From positions 389,450 through 453,449 of the forward strand of contig NZ_BMYY01000002.1 in assembly GCF_014652515.1 (NCBI RefSeq): DNA of 64,000 nt, written 5' to 3'. This DNA is from Bacterioplanes sanyensis. Its GTDB lineage: Bacteria > Pseudomonadota > Gammaproteobacteria > Pseudomonadales > Oceanobacteraceae. Shown here in pieces: positions 35,694-44,977 of this stretch; the first letter of the stretch is position 1, and every line of letters begins with the position of its first letter. Both the position numbers and the translations under genes were made by a program. The notes under the pieces are model-generated. The model did no database searches. It was not told where the DNA came from and worked only from the letters and a program-made list of their open reading frames with translations.

Positions 35694-35739
35694 ACTGTAC
35701 GCAGCGCATCAAATCTTGTCAATAATGATTCTCATTTAT
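35694..35739 (-). promoter_or_regulatory. Promoter and Fur box of the upstream PrrF-like sRNA
   Basis: On the minus strand TTGACA (35717-35722) and TACAGT (35694-35699) are 17 bases apart. A Fur-like box, ATAAATGAGAATCATTATTG (35720-35739), overlaps the -35 box and also the stop codon of the upstream cyclic-nucleotide-binding gene. Confidence 0.78.
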
Positions 35740-36536
35740 TTTTGGTCTTGCTTCTCAGTCTCTTCAATAAGCTGTTGATTCATGGTGCTGATGCGGCGGG
35801 CGAACCCCTCTATTAGGTTCAGTGCCGCCTGTGGCTGTGCTTCGATCAACAACACAAAGTCTTCTTTGGGGACCGCCATGATGGTGCAGGGGGTGGTGGC
35901 GACCACAGTGGCTGAACGCGTTTCTCCAGTAAATACGGCCATAGCACCGAACACTTCTTCTTCGTCAATGTCACCGACTTTAACGTTGTCGACAAACACA
36001 TCGGCATGACCACTGATGATGGTGTAAACATGGTCGGCAACATCGCCTTGTTGAATAATCACCTCGCCAGGTTGCACATTTTGAAAGCCAGCAGCAGGTC
36101 GAGTATGACTCTTGTGTTGCTCAGCCATGTGGTTGAGCAGGGCTGAGTTGAGGGTGATCAGATACTGGCTCCAATAGTGCATGCGGCGCTGATCCGAATA
36201 GATGTGGCGCAATAGGGCGTTGCGATCAATGGTGATCAGTTCAACGTACTCATCGGTGCGAAAGATGGGCGTTGGCATAGAAAATGAGTGAGTGATGCCG
36301 ACTAAGTCGCCCTCATCAAAGCTGACCAAGGTCTGGCCATTGTGGCTGAGCTGTAAGGCTCCGTCCTCGATCAAAAAAATACGATCTGGGTCAAACAGTT
36401 CGTACAGGTTTTCCACCCCTTCCAGCGTGGTGCGCTCGCTACTGAGCTCGAAGTCTTCCAGCAGCGCTTGGGTTAACGCTGGGATACGCTCCAGTAAGGG
36501 CGTGATGGTCTCTGAGGGGGGGCTGGCTAAATACAT
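35736..36536 (-). CDS. Cyclic nucleotide-binding domain protein, CbpA-like
   Basis: A 266-residue protein whose first half is a diverged cNMP-like beta barrel (IFLIEDGALQLSHNGQTLVSFDEGDLVGI). The second half, about residues 145-260, is a fuller cNMP domain (PGEVIIQQGDVADHVYTIISGHADVFV ... EVFGAMAVFTGETRSATVVAT), with a phosphate-cassette-like FGAMAVFTGETRSA. No HTH is visible, so it is not a CRP-type transcription factor. The position beside the tandem Fur sRNAs matches cbpA (PA4704). The ATG at 36536 follows AGGAA; an ATG 21 bases upstream is less likely. Confidence 0.8.
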   Translation of the reverse strand: MYLASPPSETITPLLERIPALTQALLEDFELSSERTTLEGVENLYELFDPDRIFLIEDGALQLSHNGQTLVSFDEGDLVGITHSFSMPTPIFRTDEYVELITIDRNALLRHIYSDQRRMHYWSQYLITLNSALLNHMAEQHKSHTRPAAGFQNVQPGEVIIQQGDVADHVYTIISGHADVFVDNVKVGDIDEEEVFGAMAVFTGETRSATVVATTPCTIMAVPKEDFVLLIEAQPQAALNLIEGFARRISTMNQQLIEETEKQDQK

Positions 36537-36634
36537 GGCGGTTCCTGCTATTCGCATTCGGCTGTTGACGCGCGGGCGTCTGGACAGTCATCAAGTTACA
36601 GCAATTCATACAAGGCTTGAACAGACCAACCCCG

Positions 36635-36985
36635 TCATTCTTGGCGTGGGTGATGGCGCAAGCGTATGCCTTGAGTAACGGATAATAATATTTCTTGCGC
36701 AGAGAGTTCGGGTGGAAAATAACAACCACTGATTTTGGCATCGGCCAAGCTGGCACCGTTTAATAAGCAACCGCTGAAGTCGATGCCACGCAGATCAGCG
36801 CCACGGAAATAGCAATCGCTTAAATCGAGGCCAGCAAAGTTAATTCCACGCAAGTCTAGGCCGCGCAAATCACAGCCTTGCAGTGCGACGGGCTGGCCTT
36901 GCTCGCGCGCGGCGTTAAACCCCGCCACGTCATCATGACGCAGCAGTTGATATAACGGATCTTGGCTGATGATGGGTTTTGCCAT
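36635..36985 (-). CDS. Pentapeptide repeat protein
   Basis: A 116-residue protein. The centre (about residues 35-85) consists of A(D/N)Lxx repeats: LQGCDLRGLDLRGINFAGLD, LSDCYFRGADLRGIDFSGCL, forming a short right-handed quadrilateral helix. An N-terminal helical cap (PLYQLLRHDDVAGFNAARE) precedes it. The function is unknown; some members mimic DNA to protect gyrase, but this one is short. It is divergent from polB. Confidence 0.85.
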   Translation of the reverse strand: MAKPIISQDPLYQLLRHDDVAGFNAAREQGQPVALQGCDLRGLDLRGINFAGLDLSDCYFRGADLRGIDFSGCLLNGASLADAKISGCYFPPELSAQEILLSVTQGIRLRHHPRQE

Positions 36986-37103
36986 AGGGTCACTCCTTTG
37001 GGCCTGCCGTCTGCACTGTGCCTATTTTGCAGCCGTTACTAAATTTGGGCTGCCAGCGATTTCCTCATACACTGCAGCGGACTTATGCCAGTATAGATGC
37101 TCA

Positions 37104-39476
37104 ATGCCACAACCAACGCCAGCCTTTCTGTTAACCACTGAGTGGCACGACACTCCAGAAGGCACGGAGCTGATTTTCTGGTGGTCAACGCCTGAAGGGC
37201 CTATGTGCACGCGCCACTCGCAGCCCGGTGTGTGCTTTATCGACAGCGAACATGCCGAGCGCGCTAGCGCCATCGCCGACACCCTAGGGTGGCCCATCAC
37301 CATCAAGGCGCTGCAGCTCAAGTCGTTTGCCCTGCAACCCGCCAGTGCCTGTTATATGCCGGCGGGTTATTTGTATCGCTGGCGCGATGTGCTGGCTGAT
37401 CAGGGCATCGTGTGCCGTGAAGTCGATATTCGTCCCACCGACCGCTACCTGATGGAGCGCTTTATTTACGGTGCCGCTGAACTGCACACGCAGGGCACCG
37501 AGGTACGGCTGGCACCGGCGCGCTATGTGCCCAACTTGCATTGCCTATCGTTAGACATCGAAACCTCCATGCCGCGCCGCGATGAGCAACAGCGCCTATT
37601 TTCTATTGCGGTCTACAGCGATCGCGATCAGCGCATTTTTACCTGTGCCAAGCCCGCAACAGAGATGCACAGTGAGCTGACCATCGAATGGTTGGCTGAT
37701 GAAGCAGCGTTATTGCAGCGCTTTATCGACTACGTACAGCACAGTGATCCAGATGTGTTGATGGGCTGGAATCTAGTGCAATTTGATGTGGAGTTTTTAC
37801 GCAATAAGGCCAAGCAGTTGGGCATTGAGCTGCGCCTTGGCCGCAATGGAGAGGTGCTTAACTGGCGCCGCAGTCGCACGCACCCAGAGCGCGTGTTTAT
37901 TCACATGGCCGGGCGGCTAGCACTGGATGGCATCGAGCTGCTGCGCAACGCTACCTGGCAATTTGAGAGCTTCGCGCTGAACGATGTAGCGGCTGAGCTG
38001 CTAGGCGAAGGCAAGCTGTTGCACGGCGAGCAACGCGGCGACGACATTGAACGCCTGTTCGAGACTGACCCCATCGCCCTAGCGCGCTACAACCTGAAAG
38101 ACTGCGAGCTGGTATGGCGCATTTTTGAGCACGCCGACTTGCTCAACTTCACCATAGAGCGTGCCCACATGACGGGCCTGGCACCGGATCGTATGGGTGG
38201 CTCAGTGGCGGCATTTGAAAACCTGTATTTGCCACGCTTGCACCGCGCAGGTTTTGTCGCCCCCAACATTGGGGAAGGCTATCACCAGCGCAAAAGCCCA
38301 GGTGGCTTGGTGATGGATTCACGTCCTGGCTTGCATGAGCATGTGTTGGTGCTGGATTTTAAAAGCCTTTACCCGTCAATTATTCGCAGCTTTAACATTG
38401 ACCCCATGGGGTTGGTGTTGGGGCTACAGGCACAAGCGCAGGAAGCGTTTGCCGGTGAACTGACGGTGCCGGGTTTTTTTGATGGCGTCTTTCACAAACA
38501 GCAGCACTTGCTACCAGAGTTGATTGGCCAGCTGGGGCGTTATCGCGATCAGGCCAAGCGTGAGGGCAACCAACCGCTGGCACAAGCCATTAAAATCATC
38601 ATGGCGTCCTGCTATGGCGTACTTGGCTCCGATGGCTGTCGTTTTTACGACACCCGGTTGTCCAGTTCCATCACCATGCGCGGCCATGAAATCATACGTC
38701 GCAGTGCCGCTTGGATCGACGCGCAAGGCCACCAGGTGATATACGGTGATACTGATTCGGTGTTTGTCGCTATTCAAGCGCCTGCATCGGCTCAAGCTGC
38801 CCACCAGCTAGGGCGGCAACTGGCACAGCAGCTTAATGATTATTGGCGCCGGCAACTGCAGCGCGAGTTTGGCACTCAAAGCTTTTTAGAAATGGAGTTT
38901 GAAACCTACTATCGACGGTTTTTTATGCCGTCGATTCGTGGTGAAGAGGTCGGCAGTAAAAAACGCTATGCCGGCTTGGCCGCGGATGCCGAAGGCCACA
39001 GTGAGCTGGTGGTCAAAGGCTTAGAAGCGGTGCGCAGCGACTGGACGCCATTAGCGCGCAATTTTCAGCGTGAACTGCTGCGCCGTTTGTTTGCCGGTGA
39101 GGCGTATCAAAGCTGGCTGCGGCAAACCGTCGAGCAACTGTTAACTGGCCAGCTGGATGCGCAGCTGGTGTATCGCAAACGCTTGCGTCGGCCGCTATCG
39201 GCCTACCAACGGCAAATCCCTCCCCATGCCAGAGCGGCGCAAAAGCTGGAGCAGTGGCTGCTGCAACAAAACCAGCCCGCGCGCTTTGCTCAGCGTGGTG
39301 GCTGGATTCAATACCGCATGACGGTCAATGGCCCAGAGCCTGTGGAGCACAGTCCGTCAGCGCTGGATTATCAGCACTATTTAGAAAAACAGCTGCAGCC
39401 CATTGCCGATGCCATTTTGCACTTTACCGGCGAGGAGTTTGCCACCCTCGCAGGTCAGCAGCTGCGGCTGTTTTAA
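37104..39476 (+). CDS. polB: DNA polymerase II (family B)
   Basis: A 790-residue family B polymerase (E. coli 783). The exonuclease ExoI motif is LSLDIETS, ExoII is in WNLVQFDVEFL and ExoIII is in YNLKDCELVW. Polymerase motif A is LDFKSLYPSIIRSFNIDP, motif B is in KIIMASCYGVLGSDGCRF and motif C is YGDTDSVFV. Both activities should be intact. It acts in damage tolerance and replication restart, usually under SOS control, but I see no clear LexA box upstream. I chose the ATG at 37104 for family length; the frame opens 135 bases earlier. Confidence 0.96.
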   Translation: MPQPTPAFLLTTEWHDTPEGTELIFWWSTPEGPMCTRHSQPGVCFIDSEHAERASAIADTLGWPITIKALQLKSFALQPASACYMPAGYLYRWRDVLADQGIVCREVDIRPTDRYLMERFIYGAAELHTQGTEVRLAPARYVPNLHCLSLDIETSMPRRDEQQRLFSIAVYSDRDQRIFTCAKPATEMHSELTIEWLADEAALLQRFIDYVQHSDPDVLMGWNLVQFDVEFLRNKAKQLGIELRLGRNGEVLNWRRSRTHPERVFIHMAGRLALDGIELLRNATWQFESFALNDVAAELLGEGKLLHGEQRGDDIERLFETDPIALARYNLKDCELVWRIFEHADLLNFTIERAHMTGLAPDRMGGSVAAFENLYLPRLHRAGFVAPNIGEGYHQRKSPGGLVMDSRPGLHEHVLVLDFKSLYPSIIRSFNIDPMGLVLGLQAQAQEAFAGELTVPGFFDGVFHKQQHLLPELIGQLGRYRDQAKREGNQPLAQAIKIIMASCYGVLGSDGCRFYDTRLSSSITMRGHEIIRRSAAWIDAQGHQVIYGDTDSVFVAIQAPASAQAAHQLGRQLAQQLNDYWRRQLQREFGTQSFLEMEFETYYRRFFMPSIRGEEVGSKKRYAGLAADAEGHSELVVKGLEAVRSDWTPLARNFQRELLRRLFAGEAYQSWLRQTVEQLLTGQLDAQLVYRKRLRRPLSAYQRQIPPHARAAQKLEQWLLQQNQPARFAQRGGWIQYRMTVNGPEPVEHSPSALDYQHYLEKQLQPIADAILHFTGEEFATLAGQQLRLF

Positions 39477-39494
39477 TTGCGTTTCTAACTACTG

Positions 39495-40568
39495 TTAGTC
39501 ACCGTCCGTGAAGTTGATGCCCAGATCAATGCCTAAGGCCACCGGAATTTCACGCTTGAAGTTACCGTCGAGCATGCCAATGGCGGCGTTGAAATCTACC
39601 GCATTGCGCTCTGCCAGTGCCTGCTCGGCCATGGCAATATTCGCGTTTACGGCATTGACGTTTAACTCATAACCTTGCTGTTGCATGCGCTCTAGAATGC
39701 TGGCCCCTGCGTAGGGTTCGGTCAGCAAACGCTTGCTGGCCTCAAATGCTGTGCCTACCAGCTGCCAAGAGGCTTCGGCTGTGGTGCCGGCTTGAGTGAT
39801 GACGTTGCGCTTTTTCAAATAATCCAGATATTCCTGGCCACTAATTAAGATCTGCGCCAATGCCTCGCGAGCGTTAGGCAATTGATTGCTGATCAGGCGT
39901 TGGTCGAAGCCGCTGCCGCTGTTGTCGTAGTCAATGCTCCAGCCCCCAGCCAGCTGCTGAGCATGCTGCTGTAAAAGGCCAGTTAGGCCGGTCAATATGG
40001 CGCAGCGCTGGGGTGTGTTGGCATAGTTGTCGGCCAAGTTGTCGCCATAAAACAACGCCTCTTCTAACGCCAGTAAGCCGACGTACTGAAAGCGCTGTTC
40101 AGCAAAAAAGGCGTCACCTAGGTTGTCTTCTGTCAGCCAGTTTTGCTGTGTGGTGCGCACGGTTTCACGGTAGTCGGTGCCGCGCAATCGCAGTGAATCG
40201 ATGTAGGTATACAGAGGTAATACAGGGTCGGCATCGGCGGGGCCGAAGTTAAACAGCTGTGCCTGATACCAAGCATCGGCGGTCGCCAGCCACTGTTGCT
40301 GTAACTCTGGTAAGCCTGCGGCACTGGGTTGCTGGCACCAGCTCTGGGACTGGCTATTTAACACCGCCGTCTGCTCATGAAATGCGTCTACCGCCGGCAA
40401 AATTTGCTGTCGGGTAATGGCTTCTACCAAGTTCTGGCGCTCAGCTTGGCTTAGCCCTTCGCCTGAACTGTCACCACTGCTACTGCTGCCACCACCGCCA
40501 CAGGCGCTAAGAAGCAAGGCGCAGCTAAGGGCGGTCGCAGTTAAGGCGGTATGTGTTGTTGTAATCAT
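39495..40568 (-). CDS. Imelysin family lipoprotein (second of the cluster)
   Basis: A 357-residue lipoprotein (lipobox LLLSAC, then Gly/Ser-rich linker GGGGSSSSGDSSGEG). Imelysin-type helical bundles contain FGPADADPVL, VGLLALEEALFYGD and YDNSGSGFDQRLI. The GxHxxE motif of typical imelysins is diverged to VGLLALEEALF. In the family, such proteins are Fur-regulated and linked to iron handling, not proven proteases. The ATG at 40568 follows GGAG; it is the last gene of a four-gene run. Confidence 0.8.
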   Translation of the reverse strand: MITTTHTALTATALSCALLLSACGGGGSSSSGDSSGEGLSQAERQNLVEAITRQQILPAVDAFHEQTAVLNSQSQSWCQQPSAAGLPELQQQWLATADAWYQAQLFNFGPADADPVLPLYTYIDSLRLRGTDYRETVRTTQQNWLTEDNLGDAFFAEQRFQYVGLLALEEALFYGDNLADNYANTPQRCAILTGLTGLLQQHAQQLAGGWSIDYDNSGSGFDQRLISNQLPNAREALAQILISGQEYLDYLKKRNVITQAGTTAEASWQLVGTAFEASKRLLTEPYAGASILERMQQQGYELNVNAVNANIAMAEQALAERNAVDFNAAIGMLDGNFKREIPVALGIDLGINFTDGD

Positions 40569-40587
40569 CACGGTCTCCAAAGCCGCG

Positions 40588-41742
40588 CTAACTGGCGGCG
40601 AGGTTAGGGTCGATGGCATGCAAATGGTTATCCCAAGCGACATCGCTTAGGTGCTGACGACTGCCGGGAATCTCTTCCAAGTTGAAGGCATCGAGCTGGC
40701 GTATATGGCCATCAGAGTTGGTCAAAATAAAGCGCTTTTGGTCGAGGCTGACGGTCAAGCCGCAGACATCATGCAAGCGGTGGTAGCCGGCCAGCCGGCC
40801 ACTGTCGATGTGCCAAAACAGGGCGATATCGCCACGCGGGCTAGTAAAACCGGCCAAGCGACTGCGGCCATTAATGCGGGTGCTGCCCATGTAGTCGTTG
40901 CAGTGCCACAGCAAGGTTTCGGGGGTGTCTAACACTTGTAAGGCATTGCCGCCTGACGGTAGCAGTGCGGCCAGTGGGGCCAACTGCTGATGCTCGGCTG
41001 CTTGGCGCTGCATCTGCAAAGCCACGCTGATGCTGCCATCCTGCGCAACATCTAGGTGACGAATGCTGGCCTTTGGCTCGGCCACTTGATACTCCGCTAA
41101 CAGCTCGCCGTTATGGCTGTCGATCAAGCTCAAACTGGAGCGCATACTGTCGAGGTTTAATACTTTGCGCCCGCTATCTGGGTGCGTCAGCAAACCGCCA
41201 TTGGCAACGGCCAGGGTGCGCCCGTCGGGCATCAGTTGCAGCTCGTGTGGGCCGATGCCGTGGCTGCTGAATGAATCTAACACCTGATAGTTGTCGGCGT
41301 CGCGCACGATCAAGCGCCCAGTGCCCTGTTGATAGTCGGATTCGCTGGTAAATAAATAGCGGCCATCAGCGCTGAAGCAGGCATGACCATTTAAATGATG
41401 GTGGGGCAGGCAGGCGCTGCGTTGTTGGATGCGCCCAGATAGCAAGTCGATTTCTACCAGCTCCCGCCCTGGGCGACGCGCCACCACAATTAAATGCTGG
41501 GGCCTTAGGGCATGCTGCAGCACATCGTGACCACGCAAGCCAGTGACTGTGGTGGCGTGTGTTGAACTACTGGCCCAAGCAGCGCCGTATTGCTCCGGTG
41601 TGCGTCCTTGAGCCGAAATCAGCCACTCGCGCGGAGCAGGCTGTTGCGCCAGATAACGGCCACCGCTAAAGGCAGCCATGGCTGGCAAAGATAGGCCGGC
41701 GAGCACTAGCTGGCGCCGTCGGGCATTGATGGGCATGGTCAT
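40588..41742 (-). CDS. DUF1513 exported beta-propeller protein
   Basis: A 384-residue protein with a Tat-like signal (RRRQLVLAGLSLPAMAAFSGG). Repeated beta-propeller blades follow (HHHLNGHACFSADGRYLFTSESDY, ELQLMPDGRTLAVANGG, RHLDVAQDGSISVALQMQR). The family regularly sits between a di-heme protein and imelysin genes in iron-regulated clusters; biochemical function is unknown. It follows the DHOR gene by 11 bases and precedes the second imelysin by 19 bases. Confidence 0.85.
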   Translation of the reverse strand: MTMPINARRRQLVLAGLSLPAMAAFSGGRYLAQQPAPREWLISAQGRTPEQYGAAWASSSTHATTVTGLRGHDVLQHALRPQHLIVVARRPGRELVEIDLLSGRIQQRSACLPHHHLNGHACFSADGRYLFTSESDYQQGTGRLIVRDADNYQVLDSFSSHGIGPHELQLMPDGRTLAVANGGLLTHPDSGRKVLNLDSMRSSLSLIDSHNGELLAEYQVAEPKASIRHLDVAQDGSISVALQMQRQAAEHQQLAPLAALLPSGGNALQVLDTPETLLWHCNDYMGSTRINGRSRLAGFTSPRGDIALFWHIDSGRLAGYHRLHDVCGLTVSLDQKRFILTNSDGHIRQLDAFNLEEIPGSRQHLSDVAWDNHLHAIDPNLAAS

Positions 41743-41753
41743 CGGGAGCTACC

Positions 41754-43199
41754 TCACAAAGAATTCACAAACATCAGCAACTGTTGGCGCTGTGGCGTGC
41801 TGAGTTCGGTAAATGCTTGGCGACTGGCGGCTGCTTCGCCGCCGTGCCAGAGAATGGCTTCTTCTACCGAGCGAGCACGGCCATCGTGCAAAAAGTTCTG
41901 ACTGCCACTGATGTGTTTGCTAAGGCCAATGCCCCACAGCGGCGCTGTACGCCATTCACGGCCACTGGCCTGATAATCTGGGCGACCGTCGGCCAGCTCT
42001 GGCCCCATGTCGTGTAACAAAAAATCGCTGTACGGCCAAATGCGCTGGCCACCCAAATGCGGCTGCTGTTCGCTGGCAAGGGTGGTGAAATCTGGCTGGT
42101 GGCAGCGCTGACAACCGGTTTGATAAAACAACTCACGCCCCGCCATTACCTGAGTATTTTCTGGGCTGCGACGCTTGGGCACACCTAGGTTGCGGTTGAA
42201 GTCGACCACCATTTGCAGCAACTCTTCACTCAACTCAACGCCGTTGGCGTCATTGCCATCTGGCTGCTCCTGACAGCTGGGTTGTGCTGGGCTGCAGGGC
42301 TGCTGCGGAAACAGCGGGTTGGTAATGCCGACATCGCCGGCAAAGGCGCCCGCTACGGTAATTTCTAGGCTGGCACGATTGGCTTTGAGGCCAAAGCGAC
42401 CGGGGGCTACGGCTTGGCGGCGATAATCCCATACTTGATTGACGCGACCAGAAATACCGTCACCGTCGAGGTCTTCGGGGTCGGCTAGAGCATCGATATC
42501 CGCTTGGTCGATCAGTTCGATCAAGCCGGCACCATGAATAGACGGTGCAATGCGCAAGCTCATCAAGGTATCTGGATGCAATGGGCCATAGCCCAGATTG
42601 CGAATTTCAATGCGCGGACGGCGCAGTTGGCGCTGCTGGCCATCTGGGTAGGTAAAAATATCGTTTTGCCAGTGAACGTGAACATAGCCCTCGGGTGCAA
42701 CCGACATGGGTAGCTCTGCACCGCTGTGACGCAACTGATGCGCCAGCGCCACCGATTGCGATTGCAGTTGCTCGCCGTAGGTTGGCTCAGGTAGCGCGCC
42801 GTGGTGCGGGTGGTTGCCGGGAATGCTTAAGCGCAAAAACGCACTCAGCAAAGGTGTATCGCCGCTGTCGGGCACATGGCCGCGACCGCCTTTGGTATGG
42901 CAGGCCAAGCAGGTGCGAGCGTTATACAAAGGGCCGAGGCCATCACGGGCATCGGTAATGGTGGGTGCTTTAATCCAAGGCTGATGGGCTAGGGCTTTGC
43001 CGGCGTAAAACTCGGGTTTGGCACTGGCCGGTAAGTTAGCCACAGGCAGCTCCGAGCTAGGAAAGGGGCTGAAGTTAACACTGGCATCACCGCCAGGCAG
43101 GGCTTCTGCTGGGTCGTAAGGGGGCGCTTCCTGACAGCCCACCAGTGTCACGGTAGCGCTGATCAAGACCAGCAAGGAGTGATGAGGCAATCGATTCAT
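41754..43199 (-). CDS. Di-heme oxidoreductase (DHOR/DUF1111-type cytochrome c lipoprotein)
   Basis: A 481-residue lipoprotein (lipobox TLVGC). Two haem c motifs are visible: CLACH at residues 97-101 and CQRCH in the C-terminal third (FYQTGCQRCHQPDF). PSIHGAGLIELID and an EF-hand-like DPEDLDGDGISGRVN loop that likely binds calcium are typical of this thiol-oxidoreductase/peroxidase family. It is probably a periplasmic electron-transfer enzyme for the neighbouring imelysins (inference). Confidence 0.9.
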   Translation of the reverse strand: MNRLPHHSLLVLISATVTLVGCQEAPPYDPAEALPGGDASVNFSPFPSSELPVANLPASAKPEFYAGKALAHQPWIKAPTITDARDGLGPLYNARTCLACHTKGGRGHVPDSGDTPLLSAFLRLSIPGNHPHHGALPEPTYGEQLQSQSVALAHQLRHSGAELPMSVAPEGYVHVHWQNDIFTYPDGQQRQLRRPRIEIRNLGYGPLHPDTLMSLRIAPSIHGAGLIELIDQADIDALADPEDLDGDGISGRVNQVWDYRRQAVAPGRFGLKANRASLEITVAGAFAGDVGITNPLFPQQPCSPAQPSCQEQPDGNDANGVELSEELLQMVVDFNRNLGVPKRRSPENTQVMAGRELFYQTGCQRCHQPDFTTLASEQQPHLGGQRIWPYSDFLLHDMGPELADGRPDYQASGREWRTAPLWGIGLSKHISGSQNFLHDGRARSVEEAILWHGGEAAASRQAFTELSTPQRQQLLMFVNSL

Positions 43200-43285
43200 G
43201 GCGATAGCAATCCAACCAATAAAACGGCAGCGGCATGTGCCGCTACCGTAAGGGCTGACCGTGGCTGACGGTCAGTGTTAACAGC

Positions 43286-44740
43286 TTACTCTTCACATGT
43301 TGTGGTCGGGTTTTGGGTGTCGCATGCCGAGGCTTCTGGGTCGACCACAACGCTGCCCAGCTCCAGTTGGGTAGCGATTTCGGCGATGACCGCGGATTGC
43401 TCATTCAGGGCAATAATGGTGTCGGCAACGGAGCTGGTATCCGTCGACTGAATCAGCACGTCAAACGGTGTGCCGGCACGCGCTTGATTGTCGATGGTGG
43501 TGTAACCCGTCTCTGTTTTGGCCAGAGCGGCAGTCATTTTCGCAACGAGGTCGTTATGGCCAGCATCTTTCAGTAAGTCGTCCAAGCCATAGCCGTTGAT
43601 GGCATTGCTGGTGACATCATCGGTGCCGTCTAAGTCGCTGTCATAACCGGCATAGTCACCGTAGAAGCTGTTGGCCACACCTTCGGCATTGAGCCAGATG
43701 TCGCGGTGAGTGTTGTCTGAGAAGCAGGAATGCTCATCTTCTTGTGAGTTAGCGCTAAAGGCGATTTGCATGCGCTCGCCAGCCAGCTCACCTTCTGACA
43801 GTGTGCCCATACCGGTCATGATTTCGGCCAGCTTCTGCTTGGCTTGCTCTTGGCTGTCCGCTTGAACGAATGCAGTACGGTAGCTGGCGCCTTCCGCCCA
43901 ACCGTCGCGCACTTGCTTAAGATCGGCGATGAGCTTGTCTACGGCCACTTCCAAGAATTGGAAGCGACGATCGGCGTTAGCGTCGGTGGTGAAGTCGGTC
44001 AATGGGCGTTGGCCACCAAAGGCCAAGTTTTGTGCGGCCCAAGTTTTCACGGCATCGCCACGGTCGCTGCCGATGGTCGGCTCAGCATTGTTATTTAAGT
44101 CCTGGCCCCACAGCAGGAATTCGATGGCGTGATACCCAGAAATAACATCACGCTCGTCTTCTGCGGTGGCGGTATTGGCCAGTAGATCTGCGTTGATTTC
44201 GATGTCGCGGTTACCAATGATGTTTTCGGCTGGGCTATTGCTGGCCACGTCCGCATCGATGGCGGCACCGCCGTTAACGCCGGTTTGGTGCTCGGTCACA
44301 CCAACTTGATCTGTGTCGAAATCGCTGTCGTTGGTTTTAACGTAATCGATCAGCGCTTCGCCCAGTGGCCAGGCATTGATATCGCCTTCAGGGCCGTCCT
44401 CGGTGCTGTAGTCGCTGGAATCGATGGGGCTCATGCGGAAACGATAAACTTCTGTTTGGCCATAGGGCTCGCGTGCCACCAGCCAAGCCTGTTTGGCGGC
44501 ATCCAAATTGGCCTGAGTCGGGTCGGCTTTAAATGCAGCAATCGCAGTTTTCAGTGCTTCGGCCGTGGTAACGGCATCGCTGTAGGCGGCATAGGCAATG
44601 TCAGCGTTGGTGTTGAGTACCTTTTCAACATTGCCCAAGTTAAGACCGTCTTGCTTATCGTTGGAATCGTTGTCGTCACTACCACAGGCAGTGACCATCA
44701 GCGCGGCAGACAGCGCCGCTGCCAGTTTGAGCTTGTTCAT
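43286..44740 (-). CDS. Imelysin family iron-regulated lipoprotein (first of the cluster)
   Basis: A 484-residue lipoprotein (lipobox LMVTAC, then Asp-rich linker). It has ARDPYG-like VAREPYGQTEVYRF and the full imelysin GxHxxE motif in ISGYHAIEFLLWGQDLN, with a second helical domain. It resembles IrpA/IcmP-type proteins. A Fur-box region lies directly upstream, so iron repression is expected. It heads the imelysin-DHOR-DUF1513-imelysin operon. Confidence 0.9.
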   Translation of the reverse strand: MNKLKLAAALSAALMVTACGSDDNDSNDKQDGLNLGNVEKVLNTNADIAYAAYSDAVTTAEALKTAIAAFKADPTQANLDAAKQAWLVAREPYGQTEVYRFRMSPIDSSDYSTEDGPEGDINAWPLGEALIDYVKTNDSDFDTDQVGVTEHQTGVNGGAAIDADVASNSPAENIIGNRDIEINADLLANTATAEDERDVISGYHAIEFLLWGQDLNNNAEPTIGSDRGDAVKTWAAQNLAFGGQRPLTDFTTDANADRRFQFLEVAVDKLIADLKQVRDGWAEGASYRTAFVQADSQEQAKQKLAEIMTGMGTLSEGELAGERMQIAFSANSQEDEHSCFSDNTHRDIWLNAEGVANSFYGDYAGYDSDLDGTDDVTSNAINGYGLDDLLKDAGHNDLVAKMTAALAKTETGYTTIDNQARAGTPFDVLIQSTDTSSVADTIIALNEQSAVIAEIATQLELGSVVVDPEASACDTQNPTTTCEE

Positions 44741-44849
44741 GATGCATCCTTTAGTTTTTTAGACCATGCCGGCCTGTTGTCTGCGGGTCTTCGCACCTGA
44801 CCATGTAAATAGGCAGCAGGAGCGAAAGAGCGGGACACACTCTAATGTT

Positions 44850-44902
44850 GTTGATAATCACTTGCAATAATTCTAGGCAATAAAAATGATTATCATGTTA
44901 GT
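44850..44902. promoter_or_regulatory. Divergent Fur-box control region
   Basis: TTGATAATCACTTGCAATAA (44852-44871) and AAAAATGATTATCATGTTA (44883-44901) both resemble the Fur consensus GATAATGATAATCATTATC. They lie between the divergent imelysin operon and the di-heme peroxidase gene. A TATGAT -10 for the plus-strand gene is at 44913-44918. Confidence 0.7.
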
Positions 44903-44977
44903 TAGCTTTTGATATGATACCCATGATTTATTTATGGATAAAGCCCGGAGCGTCAACGGGTTCAGGAGAGACTTCAT

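Noticed and set aside
35341-35740. Tandem similarity considered as a mobile-element duplication
   Set aside because: Each copy has a full promoter, Fur box and terminator and no terminal inverted repeats; a duplicated sRNA gene fits better.
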